NCBI GenBank assembly: GCA_903835685.1
Contig: CAILNX010000043.1
Coordinates: 248,001 to 312,000, forward strand
DNA from: an uncultured delta proteobacterium
GTDB lineage: Bacteria; Desulfobacterota; Desulfovibrionia; Desulfovibrionales; Desulfovibrionaceae
DNA length: 64,000 nt
Reading direction: 5' to 3'
Part shown: in pieces, positions 33,825 to 43,954 of the stretch
How the letters are laid out: each line of letters opens with the position of its first letter
How positions within the stretch are numbered: position 1 is the stretch's first letter
Notes under the pieces: model-generated
What the model was told of the DNA's origin: nothing
The model's database searches: none
What the model saw: only the letters and a program-made list of their open reading frames with translations
Made by a program: the position numbers and the translations under genes

Positions 33825-34730
33825 ATGGTCATGACCCTGATCCTCATCCTGCTCCTGGGCCTGCCCCTGGGCCTGACCGCCCTGTCCATGGTCCTGTTCC
33901 TGCGCCAGTCCCGGCGCGACGGGCATTGGGAGCGGCTGGGCCGGGAATGCGGCTCACCCTGGCGGGCCGTGCCCCGGGCCCTGGTCCTGGGCTGGGCCAG
34001 CATGGTCCTGGCCCTCATCCTGCTGCCCCTGCGCTTCGTCCGCTTTTCAGACCGGACCGCCGGGACGACCCCGGACAGCGACCCCGCGCCCTCGGTGATT
34101 CTGGTGCACGGCATCTTTCACAACGCCTCGGCCTGGCTCCTGTACCGCCCGATCCTGTCCCGGGCCGGGCTCAGACACCATTTCTTCCTGGAATACAACA
34201 GCGCCACGTCCATTTTCGCCGAGGCCGAGGACCGGCTGGCCGCCCTGACCGCAAAGGTCCTTCAGGCCCGACCCGGCCGCCAGGTGATCCTCATCGGCCA
34301 CAGCCTGGGCGGACTCCTGGCCCGGACCACGGCCTCCCGGCCCGAGTTCGCCCCCCATCTGGCCGGGCTCATCACCCTGACCACCCCGCATGGGGGCTCG
34401 ATTCTGGGCCGACTGGGGCTCACCCGCCTGGCCCGCTCCCTGCATCCGGACTCCGCGCTCATGCGCTCCCTGGCCCAGCGCCTCCCGCCCGCGAATCTGC
34501 CCAAGCTGGCCGTGGTCGTGCCCACGGACGGCCTGGTCCTGCCCAATACCGCAGCCGACCCGCCCGGCCCGGGCTGGACCGTGCGCCGCACCCCGCCCAT
34601 GGGCCATATCGACGTGCTCTACCACCTGCCCACGGCCCGGCTGACGGCCGAGTTCGCGGCCCGGGCCTGGCAGGGCGGGCCAGGACAGGATGGGCCAGAG
34701 TCCGGGGTCTCCTGCCGGGACCTCATCTAG
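33825..34730 (+). CDS. Membrane-anchored alpha/beta hydrolase (lipase-like)
   Basis: About 301 residues. Two N-terminal hydrophobic segments (LILILLLGLPLGLTALSMVL and ALVLGWASMVLALILL) anchor it; then a lipase-type domain: VILVHGIFHNASAWLLYRPI (oxyanion HG), the nucleophile elbow GHSLGGLLARTTA with Ser in GHSLGG, and a late PMGHIDVLYHLP with the His. It probably hydrolyses an ester at the membrane. Starts at ATG 33825 or 33831; neither has an SD, and a terminator directly precedes, so a leader promoter must lie further upstream or the start is misplaced. The stop (TAG) lies inside a palindrome. Confidence 0.8.
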   Translation: MVMTLILILLLGLPLGLTALSMVLFLRQSRRDGHWERLGRECGSPWRAVPRALVLGWASMVLALILLPLRFVRFSDRTAGTTPDSDPAPSVILVHGIFHNASAWLLYRPILSRAGLRHHFFLEYNSATSIFAEAEDRLAALTAKVLQARPGRQVILIGHSLGGLLARTTASRPEFAPHLAGLITLTTPHGGSILGRLGLTRLARSLHPDSALMRSLAQRLPPANLPKLAVVVPTDGLVLPNTAADPPGPGWTVRRTPPMGHIDVLYHLPTARLTAEFAARAWQGGPGQDGPESGVSCRDLI

Positions 34731-34798
34731 TGTGGCGTTCCAGAAATATGAGCAACCAAGAATGAAGAATAAGAATAATTTCCGGAACGTGACACTAG
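34727..34798. repeat. 72-bp imperfect palindromic element at the hydrolase stop codon
   Basis: The left arm CTAGTGTGGCGTTCCAGAAA (34727 on) and the right arm ending GGAACGTGACACTAG (34778-34798) pair over 21 bases with three mismatches around an AT-rich centre (GAATGAAGAATAAGAATAAT). It includes the stop codon. Reversed, the centre resembles the AT-rich repeats at 33704 and 45242. It may be a terminator or a small dispersed repeat. Confidence 0.6.
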
Positions 34799-34808
34799 GA
34801 CGGCCGCC

Positions 34809-37025
34809 ATGTCCTGCGCCCTCGGAAGCAGCCCGCTGGCGCGCACCATGACCCAAGGCTTCAGGCGCTTCTGCGGCCACCCTCTCTTCCTGGGTTTTCT
34901 CCTGCTAGCGGCCAAATCCGCCTGGGAATACGGGACCGGCCCGGACCTTTTGGGCGACTCCTTCCAGGCCTACGCCTTTTTCAACACCTGCCTGGGCAAT
35001 CTCCTGGCCGCCGGGGAGTTCCCCCTCTGGCTGCCCCATGCGGCCTGGGGCATCCCGGCCGGGTCCTACGCCCTGACCTTCCTCGGCCCCTTCCAGGTCC
35101 TGGCCGCCCTGATCGCTGCGGCCCTGAAGATCACCGACGCCTGGCCGCCCTTTTTCTGCTCCGTGCTCCTGGACCTGGCCGTCTTTGTGGTCTCGGCCTA
35201 TCTCCTGGCCCGGGAGTGCTATGAAGAGTACGCCCCGCGCCTGGCCGTGACCCTGGGCGCCGTGCTCATGACCTATTGGCAGGCCCAGTATTTCTGGCCG
35301 CACAAGATGATCCTGCATCTGCCGCTCATCCTCTTCCTGCTCCTGCGCTTCTTTCGCGAGGGCCAGGCGGCCCGGCTCTGGCAGGCCGGAGTGGCCGCCC
35401 TGGCCTTTCTGTCCGGGAACCTGGCCTACACGGCCCCCATCCTGGCCATGCTCGGCCTGGTGTTCATGGCCGGGCTGGCCCTGTTCTCCGGGGCCTGGCC
35501 CCGGCTGCGACTCGCTGGGCTCCTGTCCCGGCCCTCGGTGCTCTGGTTCCTCATCCTGGCCGCCCTGGCCGCTTGTTACGCCCATCTCCTGGCCGCCAGC
35601 CTGGAAGGGGTGGTCATCTTGGCCCCGGGCCGGGGGCCGGGCGGGGTCGTGCCCCTGGACGCCTTCCTGGACTACGGCTACCCGGCCCTGGCCCGCCTGC
35701 CTGATTTCTTCCTGGGCCAGCCCGTGGCCGATCTGGAGATGAACGTGTTTGTCGGGATCGCGGCCTCGGCCCTGGCCGGGCTGGCCTGGACCCGGCCCCG
35801 CAGCCCGGTGCTCAAGGCCCTGGGCCTGCTGACCCTGTTCCTGCTCCTTCTGTCCCTGGGCCGGGCCGGGCTGGTGGCTTATGGGGCCTATCATTTCCCC
35901 CTGGCCGACCGCTTCCGGCACCTGGGCCATCTCCTGCCCCTGGTCCGAGTCCTGCTCCTGTTTTTGGCCGGATTCGGGCTGGAGGCCCTGGCCCGGGACC
36001 CCGACCGGAAGCGGGCATGGCGAAACGGGGCGCTTTTCGCCCTGGCCGCGATCCTGGTCTTCGCCGGGGCCAAATGGGGCCTGTACCGCCACTTGATCCC
36101 CCAGTCCGGGCTGAACCTGGCCCCGGAAACCGGCGCAGCCCTCCTGGTCCTGGGACTTTTGGCCGCTGCCTGGCGCAGATTGGGCGGCCGGTCCCTGGCC
36201 CTGGTCTTCGGCCTGGTCCTGACTGTCGAGTTGGCCCTGTCCCAACTGGCCCTGGACCGGGAGCTGCGGCCCCTGCTGGCCTCTGATCCGTCTGGCGGGG
36301 TTCACCTGTCGGGCCTCGACCTGCGCACGGCTCGGGCGCCGGCCTTCCATCCCCTGCGCCTGGCCGATCCGGCCACCGAGCCCCGCTGGCAGGGCTTGGC
36401 CGATCTGGCCTTGTACCGCTGGCCGGTGAACACCACCCTGTTCGAGTTCCTGGGCCTGGACCCCTGCCTGCCCCTGCTGCGCACGGACTTCCTCTGCCAG
36501 ACCGTGGCCGACCGGGGCGGGCCGGGCCTGCTGGCCGCCCTCGCGGCCGTGAACCAGGAGATGGACCCCCGAGTCCTGCTCTCGGGACGGCACTGGGCGG
36601 CCTTCCGGGCCGAGGAGGCCTTCTTGTCCGCCTCGGGCTGCGGCTTTCCCAAGCTGACCCTGTGGACTGGCCCGCCCTCGTCCCCGCCTCGGGACTTGGG
36701 GCCGGACATCAATCATTTCTCGGCCAACCGGCTGGTGCTGGCCGTGGAGCATGCCAACCCGGCCGGGGCCACCCTGGCCTACGGGGACGCCTTTCACCCG
36801 GGCTGGAAGGCCTTTGTGGACGGACGGGCCGTGCCCCTGGCCCGGGCCGAGGGGGCCTTCAAGGCCCTGTTCGTGCCCCCGGGCCGCCACCGGGTGGAGT
36901 TCGTCTTTGGCCAGGCCTCGGATCGCCTGGAGATCCCGGTCCTGGGCCTGGGGCTGGCGGCCGCCCTGCTCCTGATCCAGGGCGCGGCCCTGAAGGGTCC
37001 CCGGAACCGGGAACGGGCGGCCTGA
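34809..37025 (+). CDS. YfhO-like multi-pass membrane protein
   Basis: A 738-residue protein with about a dozen hydrophobic helices over residues 1-480 and a C-terminal soluble part with the YfhO signature: FHPGWKAFVDGRAVPLARAE, then GAFKALFVPPGRHRVEFVFG. YfhO-type proteins resemble GT-C glycosyltransferases and act in wall-polymer glycosylation in Firmicutes; the role here is unknown, probably an envelope glycan. ATG at 34809. It lies 76 bases before the acyltransferase gene, possibly one envelope unit. Confidence 0.8.
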   Translation: MSCALGSSPLARTMTQGFRRFCGHPLFLGFLLLAAKSAWEYGTGPDLLGDSFQAYAFFNTCLGNLLAAGEFPLWLPHAAWGIPAGSYALTFLGPFQVLAALIAAALKITDAWPPFFCSVLLDLAVFVVSAYLLARECYEEYAPRLAVTLGAVLMTYWQAQYFWPHKMILHLPLILFLLLRFFREGQAARLWQAGVAALAFLSGNLAYTAPILAMLGLVFMAGLALFSGAWPRLRLAGLLSRPSVLWFLILAALAACYAHLLAASLEGVVILAPGRGPGGVVPLDAFLDYGYPALARLPDFFLGQPVADLEMNVFVGIAASALAGLAWTRPRSPVLKALGLLTLFLLLLSLGRAGLVAYGAYHFPLADRFRHLGHLLPLVRVLLLFLAGFGLEALARDPDRKRAWRNGALFALAAILVFAGAKWGLYRHLIPQSGLNLAPETGAALLVLGLLAAAWRRLGGRSLALVFGLVLTVELALSQLALDRELRPLLASDPSGGVHLSGLDLRTARAPAFHPLRLADPATEPRWQGLADLALYRWPVNTTLFEFLGLDPCLPLLRTDFLCQTVADRGGPGLLAALAAVNQEMDPRVLLSGRHWAAFRAEEAFLSASGCGFPKLTLWTGPPSSPPRDLGPDINHFSANRLVLAVEHANPAGATLAYGDAFHPGWKAFVDGRAVPLARAEGAFKALFVPPGRHRVEFVFGQASDRLEIPVLGLGLAAALLLIQGAALKGPRNRERAA

Positions 37026-37101
37026 TCCCAGGGCAGACCGGGGAAACGGCCGGAACCGGTCCTTGAATCCCGACCCGGTACGCGGTATAGGTTTCAGTCC
37101 C

Positions 37102-38253
37102 ATGCCCAAACAGCACACCAAGAGACCCCGGCCCCACAAAGCAGTGGCCCTGGCAGGCAAGCAACGGTTCTTGTCCGTGGATTTCCTGCGCGGCCTGGCT
37201 GTGGCGGGCATGATCCTGGCCAACAATCCCGGGGACTACCAGTACGTCTATGAGCAGTTGACCCATGCCCAATGGCATGGCTGGACGGCCACGGACTTCA
37301 TCTTTCCCCTGTTCCTGTTCCTGGTCGGGGTGTCCCTGGGCCTGACCGTGGACCGGGAGAAGGCCGAATACACCCCGGGTTTCTGGCCCAAGGCCTTGCG
37401 GCGCGCGGTCATCCTCTTCCTGCTCGGCCTGTTCGAGAACGGATTCCCGGATTTCAACCTGGAGAGCCTGCGCATCCCCGGGGTGCTCCAGCGCATCGCC
37501 GTGGTCTACATCATCGCCCTCTGGCTGCACGTCCGGCTGGACCGGCGCAAGATCCTGGCCCTCATCGTGGTCGTGCTCCTGGGCTACTGGGTGGCCCTGG
37601 AGCTGGTCCCGGTTCCCGGCCTGGGGTATCCGAGCCTGGGACCGGACAAGAACCTGGAGGGCTGGCTGGATCAGGTGCTCCTGCGCGGCCACCTGTGGAC
37701 CCAGGACCGCGACTGGGACCCCGAGGGCATCTTGAGCACCTTCCCGGCCGTGACCCTGGCCCTGGTCGGCACCCTGGGCGGCTGCTGGCTCAAGAACAGC
37801 CGTGGCGAGGGCGCGGAACGGATATTCCGCTACGGTATCCTCCTCCTGCTGATCGGGCGCATCTGGAACGAATTCCTGCCCATCAATAAGATGCTCTGCA
37901 CCAGCTCCTTTGTGACCTTCGTGTGCGGGGCCGGCCTCTTGGCCCTGGCCATGGGCCATCGCCTTCTGGACCGGGGTTTTCCCCGGATGTGGGCCAGGCC
38001 CTTTTTGGCCCTGGGCTCCAATTCCCTGGCCCTGTACATCACCTCGGAGACGTTTGAGCGCATTCTCTACGTCATCCATGTCCAGATCGGTCCGGGCCAG
38101 TCCATGGACCTGCACTCCTTCCTCTTCGAGTCCCTGTTCGGCACCGTGGAAAGCCGGGAAATGGCCTCTCTCCTCTGGTCCGCCTCCATTTTGACCCTGA
38201 TGCTGAGCCTGGCCTGGGTGCTGCATGCCCGCAAGATATTCATCAAATTATAA
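37102..38253 (+). CDS. HGSNAT/NagX-like membrane acyltransferase (DUF5009/DUF1624)
   Basis: A 383-residue multi-helix protein related to heparan-alpha-glucosaminide N-acetyltransferase. Signatures: RFLSVDFLRGLAVAGMILAN at the start, ATDFIFPLFLFLVGVSLGLT, and RIPGVLQRIAVVYIIALWLH at about 130. It probably transfers an acetyl group across the membrane to a sugar. ATG at 37102 or an earlier TTG at 37063; I prefer the ATG although its SD is weak. Confidence 0.85.
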   Translation: MPKQHTKRPRPHKAVALAGKQRFLSVDFLRGLAVAGMILANNPGDYQYVYEQLTHAQWHGWTATDFIFPLFLFLVGVSLGLTVDREKAEYTPGFWPKALRRAVILFLLGLFENGFPDFNLESLRIPGVLQRIAVVYIIALWLHVRLDRRKILALIVVVLLGYWVALELVPVPGLGYPSLGPDKNLEGWLDQVLLRGHLWTQDRDWDPEGILSTFPAVTLALVGTLGGCWLKNSRGEGAERIFRYGILLLLIGRIWNEFLPINKMLCTSSFVTFVCGAGLLALAMGHRLLDRGFPRMWARPFLALGSNSLALYITSETFERILYVIHVQIGPGQSMDLHSFLFESLFGTVESREMASLLWSASILTLMLSLAWVLHARKIFIKL

Positions 38254-38283
38254 AATCCTTTCCCCAACCAGCCGGAGACCCCA

Positions 38284-38901
38284 TTGAACGGACCGCTTCC
38301 CGACTCGCCGGTCACTGAATCAGAACTGGACCTTTTGCGCGAACTCATCAACATCGGGGTGGGCCGCGCCGTGGGCATGCTGAACCAGATGGTCAGCTCC
38401 CACATCACCATGAACGTCCCCCAGATCGCGGTCCTGCACCCCGAGGACCTGGCCCGCCTCCAGTACGCCTCCTGGAGCCAGAAGGTGGCCGGCATCCGGC
38501 TGCCCTTCCAGGGGGCCATCGGGGGCACGGCGGTCCTGGCCTTCCCCCCGGACAGCGCCGCCCGGCTGGTGTCGGTCATCATCGGGGCCGAGGACGCCCC
38601 CCTGGACACCGACTCCCTGCGCGTGGCCACCCTGCAGGAGATCGGCAACATCGTGCTCAACGGGGTCATGGGCTCCATCGGCAACATCCTGGGCGAGCAC
38701 ATCGCCTACATCCCCCCGGACTATTTCGAGGGCGGCCTGGCCACCATGATCGACCTGGTCGAGACCCGCTTCGTCATCCTCTACGTGCGCACCCGCTTTG
38801 AAATCGAACGCCTGGACGTGGGCGGGGACATCATCGTCTTCTTCCATCTGGAGTCTTTTGACCTGCTGCTTTCGGCCATGAACGCCCTGCTCGAAAACTA
38901 G
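38284..38901 (+). CDS. CheC-like phosphatase of chemotaxis signalling
   Basis: A 205-residue CheC/CheX/FliY-type protein. Two phosphatase half-sites: LRELINIGVGRAVGMLNQM near residue 20 and LQEIGNIVLNGVMGSIGNIL near 118, both with the E-x2-N pattern that attacks phospho-CheY. TTG start at 38284 with GGAG 9 bases upstream; no good ATG exists in frame. It stands alone from other che genes; the glnN gene follows 390 bases later. Confidence 0.85.
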   Translation: MNGPLPDSPVTESELDLLRELINIGVGRAVGMLNQMVSSHITMNVPQIAVLHPEDLARLQYASWSQKVAGIRLPFQGAIGGTAVLAFPPDSAARLVSVIIGAEDAPLDTDSLRVATLQEIGNIVLNGVMGSIGNILGEHIAYIPPDYFEGGLATMIDLVETRFVILYVRTRFEIERLDVGGDIIVFFHLESFDLLLSAMNALLEN

Positions 38902-39289
38902 GTCCGGCGCAGCCAGCAGGAACCGGCCCGGGTTGGGCCTTGCCGCCTATTCAACAAATTTGTTACACTCCTCACGGCGCCCCCTTGCGTGTTTTCCAAA
39001 AAAGTGAAATAAAAGTCCTGACCTGAGGGGACATTCGTCGGCTATCCTTTTGAAATCAAAGCTTCCTTGGTTTTGGCCCGATTCTTGATCCATAAACGGG
39101 CCAGGGGTCGGGGAAACCTCCTTCGGCCGAGATTGTCGCCTGGAGGACCGAGCCGTTTTTTCGGTCAGGCCGGGCCTTGGGGGGCATCGGGGACCAGGGC
39201 TCCCAGGCCTTGCCCGGTTCTGGGGTTCACGGGCTTCCAACAATTTTGCAAAGAAACGTTTAACGCCATATCCACAGGAGAAATCCACT
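38902..39289 (+). promoter_or_regulatory. Long leader of the glutamine synthetase gene
   Basis: A 388-base gap without a gene. It contains a perfect 12-bp palindrome AACAAATTTGTT (38953-38964), and TGGCCCGATTCTTGAT (39074-39089), which fits a sigma-54 site (TGGCACG-N4-TTGC) except at the -12 C. Nitrogen control of glnN by NtrC would suit this, but no NtrC box was found. Confidence 0.4.
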
Positions 39290-41467
39290 ATGAGCGGAAT
39301 CAAGGCACGCCTCAACGCCATCTCGGCTGTTATCAACTACAAACCGGCCCACGCCCCCTTAAACTTCCACGAAACCAAACCCACCGATGTTTTTGGCTCC
39401 AACGTGTTTAGCGAGATCGTCATGAAGGAGCGCCTGCCCAAGGAGGTATTCAAGTCTCTGAAGAAGACCATCGACCAGGGCCAGAAGCTCGATCCCACCA
39501 TTGCCGACGTAGTGGCCAACGCCATGAAGGACTGGGCCATCGAGAAGGGGGCCACCCACTTCACCCACGTTTTCTACCCCCTGACCGGCCAGACCGCCGA
39601 GAAGCACGACGCCTTCCTGGTGCCGGACGGCAAGGGCAGCGCCGTGGCCGAGTTCAGCGGCAAGATGCTCATCCAGGGCGAGCCCGACGCCTCCAGCTTC
39701 CCCTCGGGCGGACTGCGCTCCACCTTCGAGGCTCGCGGCTACACCGCCTGGGACGTGACCAGCCCGGCCTTCCTCCTGGAGAATCCCAACGGCACGTTTT
39801 TGTGCATCCCCACGGCCTTCTTGTCCTGGACCGGCGAGGCCCTGGACAAGAAGACCCCGCTTTTGCGCGCCTCCCAGACCCTGAACAAGCAGGCCAAGCG
39901 CGTGCTCAAGCTGTTCGGGACCAAGACCACCCTGCCCGTGGTGTCCTATGCCGGTCCGGAGCAGGAATACTTCCTCATCGACCGCAATTTCGTGTTCTCC
40001 CGCCCGGACCTGCTCATCGCCGGCCGCACCCTGTTCGGGGCCAAACCGGCCAAGGGCCAGGAGTTCGAGGACCAGTACTTCGGGGTCATTCCCCGCCGGG
40101 TCCTGTCCTTCATGATGGAAGTGGAGAACCAACTGTTCAAGCTGGGCGTGCCGGTCAAGACCCGGCACAACGAAGTGGCCCCCAGCCAGTTCGAGATCGC
40201 GCCCATCTACGAGCAGAGCAACCTGGCCACGGACCACAACCAGTTGGTCATGACCACCATGCGCAGCGTGGCCAAGCGCTACGGCATGATCTGCCTGCTG
40301 CACGAGAAGCCCTTTGCGGGCATCAACGGCTCGGGCAAGCACTTGAACTACTCCATCGGCAACGCCGAGCTGGGCAGCCTGTTTGATCCGGGCGAGACCC
40401 CGCACAAAAATGCCCAGTTCCTGGTCTTCTGCGCTGCGGCCATCCGCGCCCTGCACAAGTACAGCACCCTCCTGCGGGCCACGGTGGCCACCCCCTCCAA
40501 CGACCATCGCCTGGGCGCCAACGAGGCCCCGCCGGCCATCATGTCCATGTATCTGGGCGAGCAGCTCACCGACGTGTTCGAGCAGATCAAGAAAGGCGGG
40601 GCCAAGGGCTCCAAGCAGAAGGGCGTGATGACCGTGGGTGTGGACACCCTGCCCCCCCTGCCCATGGATCCGGGCGACCGCAACCGCACCAGCCCGTTTG
40701 CCTTCACCGGCAACCGCTTCGAGTTCCGGGCCGTGGGCTCCTCCCAGTCCATCGCCGGACCCCAGGTGGCCTTGAACTCCATGATGTCCGAGGCCCTGGA
40801 CTACATCGCCACGGAGCTGGAAAAGGCCAAGGCCAAGGGCGTGAAACTCAATGACGCCGTGCAGACCGTGCTCCAGAAGATCATGAAGGACCACGACGCC
40901 ATCATCTTCAACGGCGACAACTACTCCGAGGCCTGGCACAAGGAAGCGGCCAAGCGCGGCCTGCCCAACTTGAAGACCACCCCCGAGGCCCTGCCCGTGC
41001 TCACCAGCAAGCCCGTGGTCGATCTGTTCACCAAGTACGGGGTCTTCTCCGAGGCCGAACTGAAATCCCGCGAGGAAATCTACCTCGAACAGTACAACAA
41101 GACCCTGCTGACCGAGGCCAACCTCATGGTCCGCATGGCCCGGACCATCATCTTCCCGGCCGCCATGCGCTACCAGGGAGAACTGGCCTCCACCTGCACG
41201 GCCTTAAAGGGCATCGGGCACGACTTCAAGATGACCACCCTGGAGGACGTGACCGCCAAACTGCGCTCCCTGCAGGAGAGCGTGAGCAAGCTGGAGAAGC
41301 TCCTGGACCACAGCTCCGCCTCCACCCACGCCGAGGCCAAGTACCTCTGCGACAAGGTCCTGCCGGGCATGGCCGACGTGCGCTCCTGGGCCGACGCCCT
41401 GGAGGCCGTGGTGGCCGATGACCTGTGGGCCCTGCCCAGCTACCAGGAGATGCTGTTCATCCGCTAG
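39290..41467 (+). CDS. glnN: Glutamine synthetase type III
   Basis: ATP-dependent synthesis of glutamine from glutamate and ammonia. At 725 residues it is the type III length. Marks: [40 protein letters not shown] near residue 125, [57 protein letters not shown], and [23 protein letters not shown] at 39290 after ACAGGAGAAA. A strong terminator follows. Its long leader suggests nitrogen regulation. Confidence 0.96.
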   Translation: MSGIKARLNAISAVINYKPAHAPLNFHETKPTDVFGSNVFSEIVMKERLPKEVFKSLKKTIDQGQKLDPTIADVVANAMKDWAIEKGATHFTHVFYPLTGQTAEKHDAFLVPDGKGSAVAEFSGKMLIQGEPDASSFPSGGLRSTFEARGYTAWDVTSPAFLLENPNGTFLCIPTAFLSWTGEALDKKTPLLRASQTLNKQAKRVLKLFGTKTTLPVVSYAGPEQEYFLIDRNFVFSRPDLLIAGRTLFGAKPAKGQEFEDQYFGVIPRRVLSFMMEVENQLFKLGVPVKTRHNEVAPSQFEIAPIYEQSNLATDHNQLVMTTMRSVAKRYGMICLLHEKPFAGINGSGKHLNYSIGNAELGSLFDPGETPHKNAQFLVFCAAAIRALHKYSTLLRATVATPSNDHRLGANEAPPAIMSMYLGEQLTDVFEQIKKGGAKGSKQKGVMTVGVDTLPPLPMDPGDRNRTSPFAFTGNRFEFRAVGSSQSIAGPQVALNSMMSEALDYIATELEKAKAKGVKLNDAVQTVLQKIMKDHDAIIFNGDNYSEAWHKEAAKRGLPNLKTTPEALPVLTSKPVVDLFTKYGVFSEAELKSREEIYLEQYNKTLLTEANLMVRMARTIIFPAAMRYQGELASTCTALKGIGHDFKMTTLEDVTAKLRSLQESVSKLEKLLDHSSASTHAEAKYLCDKVLPGMADVRSWADALEAVVADDLWALPSYQEMLFIR

Positions 41468-41502
41468 TTCCCTGATCCCGCCTCTGACCACACACACATC
41501 AA

Positions 41503-41531
41503 GGGCCGCCTCTTTTGGGGCGGCCCTTTTT
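41503..41531 (+). terminator. Rho-independent terminator of glnN
   Basis: Stem GGGCCGCC (41503-41510) and GGCGGCCC (41519-41526) with an 8-base loop, then five T's. It lies 36 bases after the glnN stop. Confidence 0.93.
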
Positions 41532-41549
41532 GTTTGGCCCTGGCCTGGA

Positions 41550-42209
41550 TCAGCGGCCCAGGCGTTCCAGGACCGCGCGCAGGCGGCGCGCCCCCGGGCT
41601 TGCCCGCAGCCGGTGCAGGTCTTCCAGGGTGTCCAGGTCCGCGTGTTCGGGCAGGAGACGGGCCTGAAGCCCCTGGGCCGAAAGCGCGGCCAGGGTGCGG
41701 GCCAGGGTGTCCGGGCGGCTCATGGGGATGTCCGCAAAGGCGGCGGGGGTCAGGGACTGCGGGGTGAACCCGGCCAGATAGTAGCCGCCGTCCGGGGCCG
41801 GACCGAAGACCGGGGCCGGGCCGGTGGAAAGCCAATCCAGGGCCAGGGCCAGGTGCCCGGCAGGCAGGTCCGGCAGGTCCGAGCCCACCAGCACGGCCCG
41901 CCCAGCCCCCTGGGCAAAGGCCTGCTCAAAGGCGGCCAGCATGCGCGCCCCAAGCCCCTGGCCCGCCTGGGCCGCATAGTCCAGACCCGGTCCCAGCCAG
42001 GAGAGCACGGCCTCGCGGGCCGAGGCCGGGGCGAAACAGACGGTGATCGGGACAGGGACCTGAAGGGAATGCAGGACCTCCAGGGTGTCCTCGGCCATGG
42101 CCCGGTACAGGTCGGCCGCGGCCTGGTCGCCGACCTCCCGGGCCAGGCGGGTTTTCACCGCGCCGGGCCGGGGCTCCTTGAGAAAGAAGAGGATGCGGGC
42201 CGGGCTCAT
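41550..42209 (-). CDS. TIGR04282-family (DUF2064) glycosyltransferase-like protein
   Basis: A 219-residue nucleotidyl/glycosyltransferase-fold protein: FFLKEPRPGAVKTRLAREVG near the start, GLGARMLAAFEQAF, VLVGSDLPDLPAGHL and APDGGYYLAGF. The family name refers to an arsenosugar context, but most members lack biochemical proof. It overlaps the next gene by ATGA (42206-42209), matching the usual TIGR04282/TIGR04283 pairing. Confidence 0.88.
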   Translation of the reverse strand: MSPARILFFLKEPRPGAVKTRLAREVGDQAAADLYRAMAEDTLEVLHSLQVPVPITVCFAPASAREAVLSWLGPGLDYAAQAGQGLGARMLAAFEQAFAQGAGRAVLVGSDLPDLPAGHLALALDWLSTGPAPVFGPAPDGGYYLAGFTPQSLTPAAFADIPMSRPDTLARTLAALSAQGLQARLLPEHADLDTLEDLHRLRASPGARRLRAVLERLGR

Positions 42210-42988
42210 GGATGGTCCGAATGGTCGGTGCCCGGGCCGTCTGCGCCCTGCCCGCCGCTGCCCTGTCCGCCCGTGTCTGCTCCAGGCTGGTCCGGGTAGA
42301 AGGCCTTGAGCCGTTCCGGGGACAGCCCAAGATAAAAGCCCAGGCGCAGGGTCAGGTTGCGCAGGGCCTGGGTCCAGATTCCGGCCCCCTCGAAACGCCG
42401 GGCCGAGGTTCTGGCCCGCTCGGTCAGGATGGCCACGTCCTCTCCGGAGCGGCGCAGGCGCAGGAAAAAATCCACGTCCTCCATGAGGGGCATGTCCCCG
42501 AACCCGCCCAGGTCCCGGAACAGGTCGGCCAGGACAAAGACCCCCCGGTCGCCGTAGGGGATGCGCTCGGCCCGAGCGCGCAGCCGGGCGGCCCAGGCCA
42601 GGGCCGAGAGTCCGGCCCGATCCGAATCGAACTCCAGGTCAAAGGCCCCGGCCCGCACAAGCCCGCAGGACAGGACCCGGCCCAGGGCCACCAGGGCTGT
42701 TTCCGGCAGCCGGGTGTCCGCGTGCAGGAAGAGCAGGACCCGGCCGCAGGCCCGGGCCGCGCCCGCGTTCATCTGCGCGGCCCGGCCCCGGGGCGCGGTG
42801 ATCCCCAGAACCCCGGGACGGTCCAGGCAAGCCAGGGTGTCGCCCCGGTCCTCCCCGTCCACCACGATGATCTCCAGATCCGCTCCGTGCGCCAGGGAGC
42901 GCAGATGGTCCACCACGGCGTTCACCCCTGGCCCTTCGCCCAGGACCGGGATGATCACCGATATGTGCGCGCGGCCTTCCTGTTCCAT
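42206..42988 (-). CDS. TIGR04283-family glycosyltransferase (GT2)
   Basis: A 260-residue GT2 protein: HISVIIPVLGEGPGVNAVVD, LEIIVVDGEDRGDTLACLDR, APRGRAAQMNAGAARACGRV, VLLFLHADTRLPETALVAL with the Asp for metal, and VFVLADLFRDLGGFGDMPLM. The start is ATG at 42988; a longer frame upstream lies across a different gene's leader. Paired with the TIGR04282 gene; product unknown. Confidence 0.88.
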   Translation of the reverse strand: MEQEGRAHISVIIPVLGEGPGVNAVVDHLRSLAHGADLEIIVVDGEDRGDTLACLDRPGVLGITAPRGRAAQMNAGAARACGRVLLFLHADTRLPETALVALGRVLSCGLVRAGAFDLEFDSDRAGLSALAWAARLRARAERIPYGDRGVFVLADLFRDLGGFGDMPLMEDVDFFLRLRRSGEDVAILTERARTSARRFEGAGIWTQALRNLTLRLGFYLGLSPERLKAFYPDQPGADTGGQGSGGQGADGPGTDHSDHP

Positions 42989-43114
42989 GGCCCGAGCATA
43001 GCCAAAACCCGTCTGGGGGGGAAGGGCCGCCAGGACCGCGCAGAGGCCGTATTGCCAGGACCGGGCCCAGGCCTTACTGTATGCTTTGATCGCGTTTTTG
43101 CCATGGAGGCACAT

Positions 43115-43660
43115 ATGCGCACCACATTGTTCGCCGTGTTGGCGGTCCTGATCCTGGTGGCCGGGTGTTCCCTTAAAACCCAGGGGGGCATGGCCATGAG
43201 TCGGCGCGACTACCCCCGGGCCATTGAGTTGTACACCCAGGCCATGACCGAGGACCCCTCGGATATGTTCGCCAAGCGCAAGCTGGGCCAGGCCCTGTTC
43301 TACAAGGGGGACTACGCCCCGGCCGAGACCCAGTTCCGCGAGTCCCTGGTGAAGATACCGAACGACTGGTTCTCCACCTTCTACCTGGGCCTGTCCCTCA
43401 TCGGCCGGGGGGAAAGGGACCAGGGCTTCGATGTCCTGGCCGGGTACAAGAACCTCTGGGGCCACGAGGAGCAGCGCCTGGTGCTCGAGGCGGTCGCCTC
43501 CTTCCGGGCCAAGACCGAGATGCCGGTCCCGGAGGTCTTGAGCGGACTGGAGCAGGCCCTGGCCAAGGCCCAGGACGCCCAGGTCCAGTATGACCGGGAC
43601 TCGGCCTCGGATGGAGGGATCGGGGGCCGCAACGAGGTGAAGTACCTGACCCCCATGTAG
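43115..43660 (+). CDS. TPR lipoprotein
   Basis: A 181-residue lipoprotein: LFAVLAVLILVAGCS gives a Cys at residue 17 after a signal. Then TPR-like units: MSRRDYPRAIELYTQAMTED, AKRKLGQALFYKGDYAPAET. ATG at 43115 with GGAGG 5 bases before it. Single gene, divergent from the glycosyltransferase pair. Probably an outer-membrane assembly or scaffold factor; the role is not known. Confidence 0.82.
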   Translation: MRTTLFAVLAVLILVAGCSLKTQGGMAMSRRDYPRAIELYTQAMTEDPSDMFAKRKLGQALFYKGDYAPAETQFRESLVKIPNDWFSTFYLGLSLIGRGERDQGFDVLAGYKNLWGHEEQRLVLEAVASFRAKTEMPVPEVLSGLEQALAKAQDAQVQYDRDSASDGGIGGRNEVKYLTPM

Positions 43661-43954
43661 TTGGATCGGAACAAGGCTGATATGGGACGGCCCTTTTCCA
43701 GGCCCGGCAAACAGGCTCGGAAGGGGGCTGTTTTCTTTCCCCGCGCCTGGACCGGAATCCGGGCCTCTCCCGCCCGAAGCCCGATCCGACACCCCTCCTG
43801 CCCGGAACCGGGGCCGTTTCGCCCGTTGCTCCAGGGCTGGGCAAACAGCCTGGGAAAACAGTTGCGGCCATCCATTGAATCACGTATAAATATTGTCAGA
43901 GCGATATATTCTCATTGTTGCGCCTGAACCGCCCTGCGCTGGCCAGGAGGCTTC

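Noticed and set aside
34905-38226. Long minus-strand frames opposite the YfhO-like and acyltransferase genes
   Set aside because: Same artefact; Gln/Gly-rich composition and no homology.
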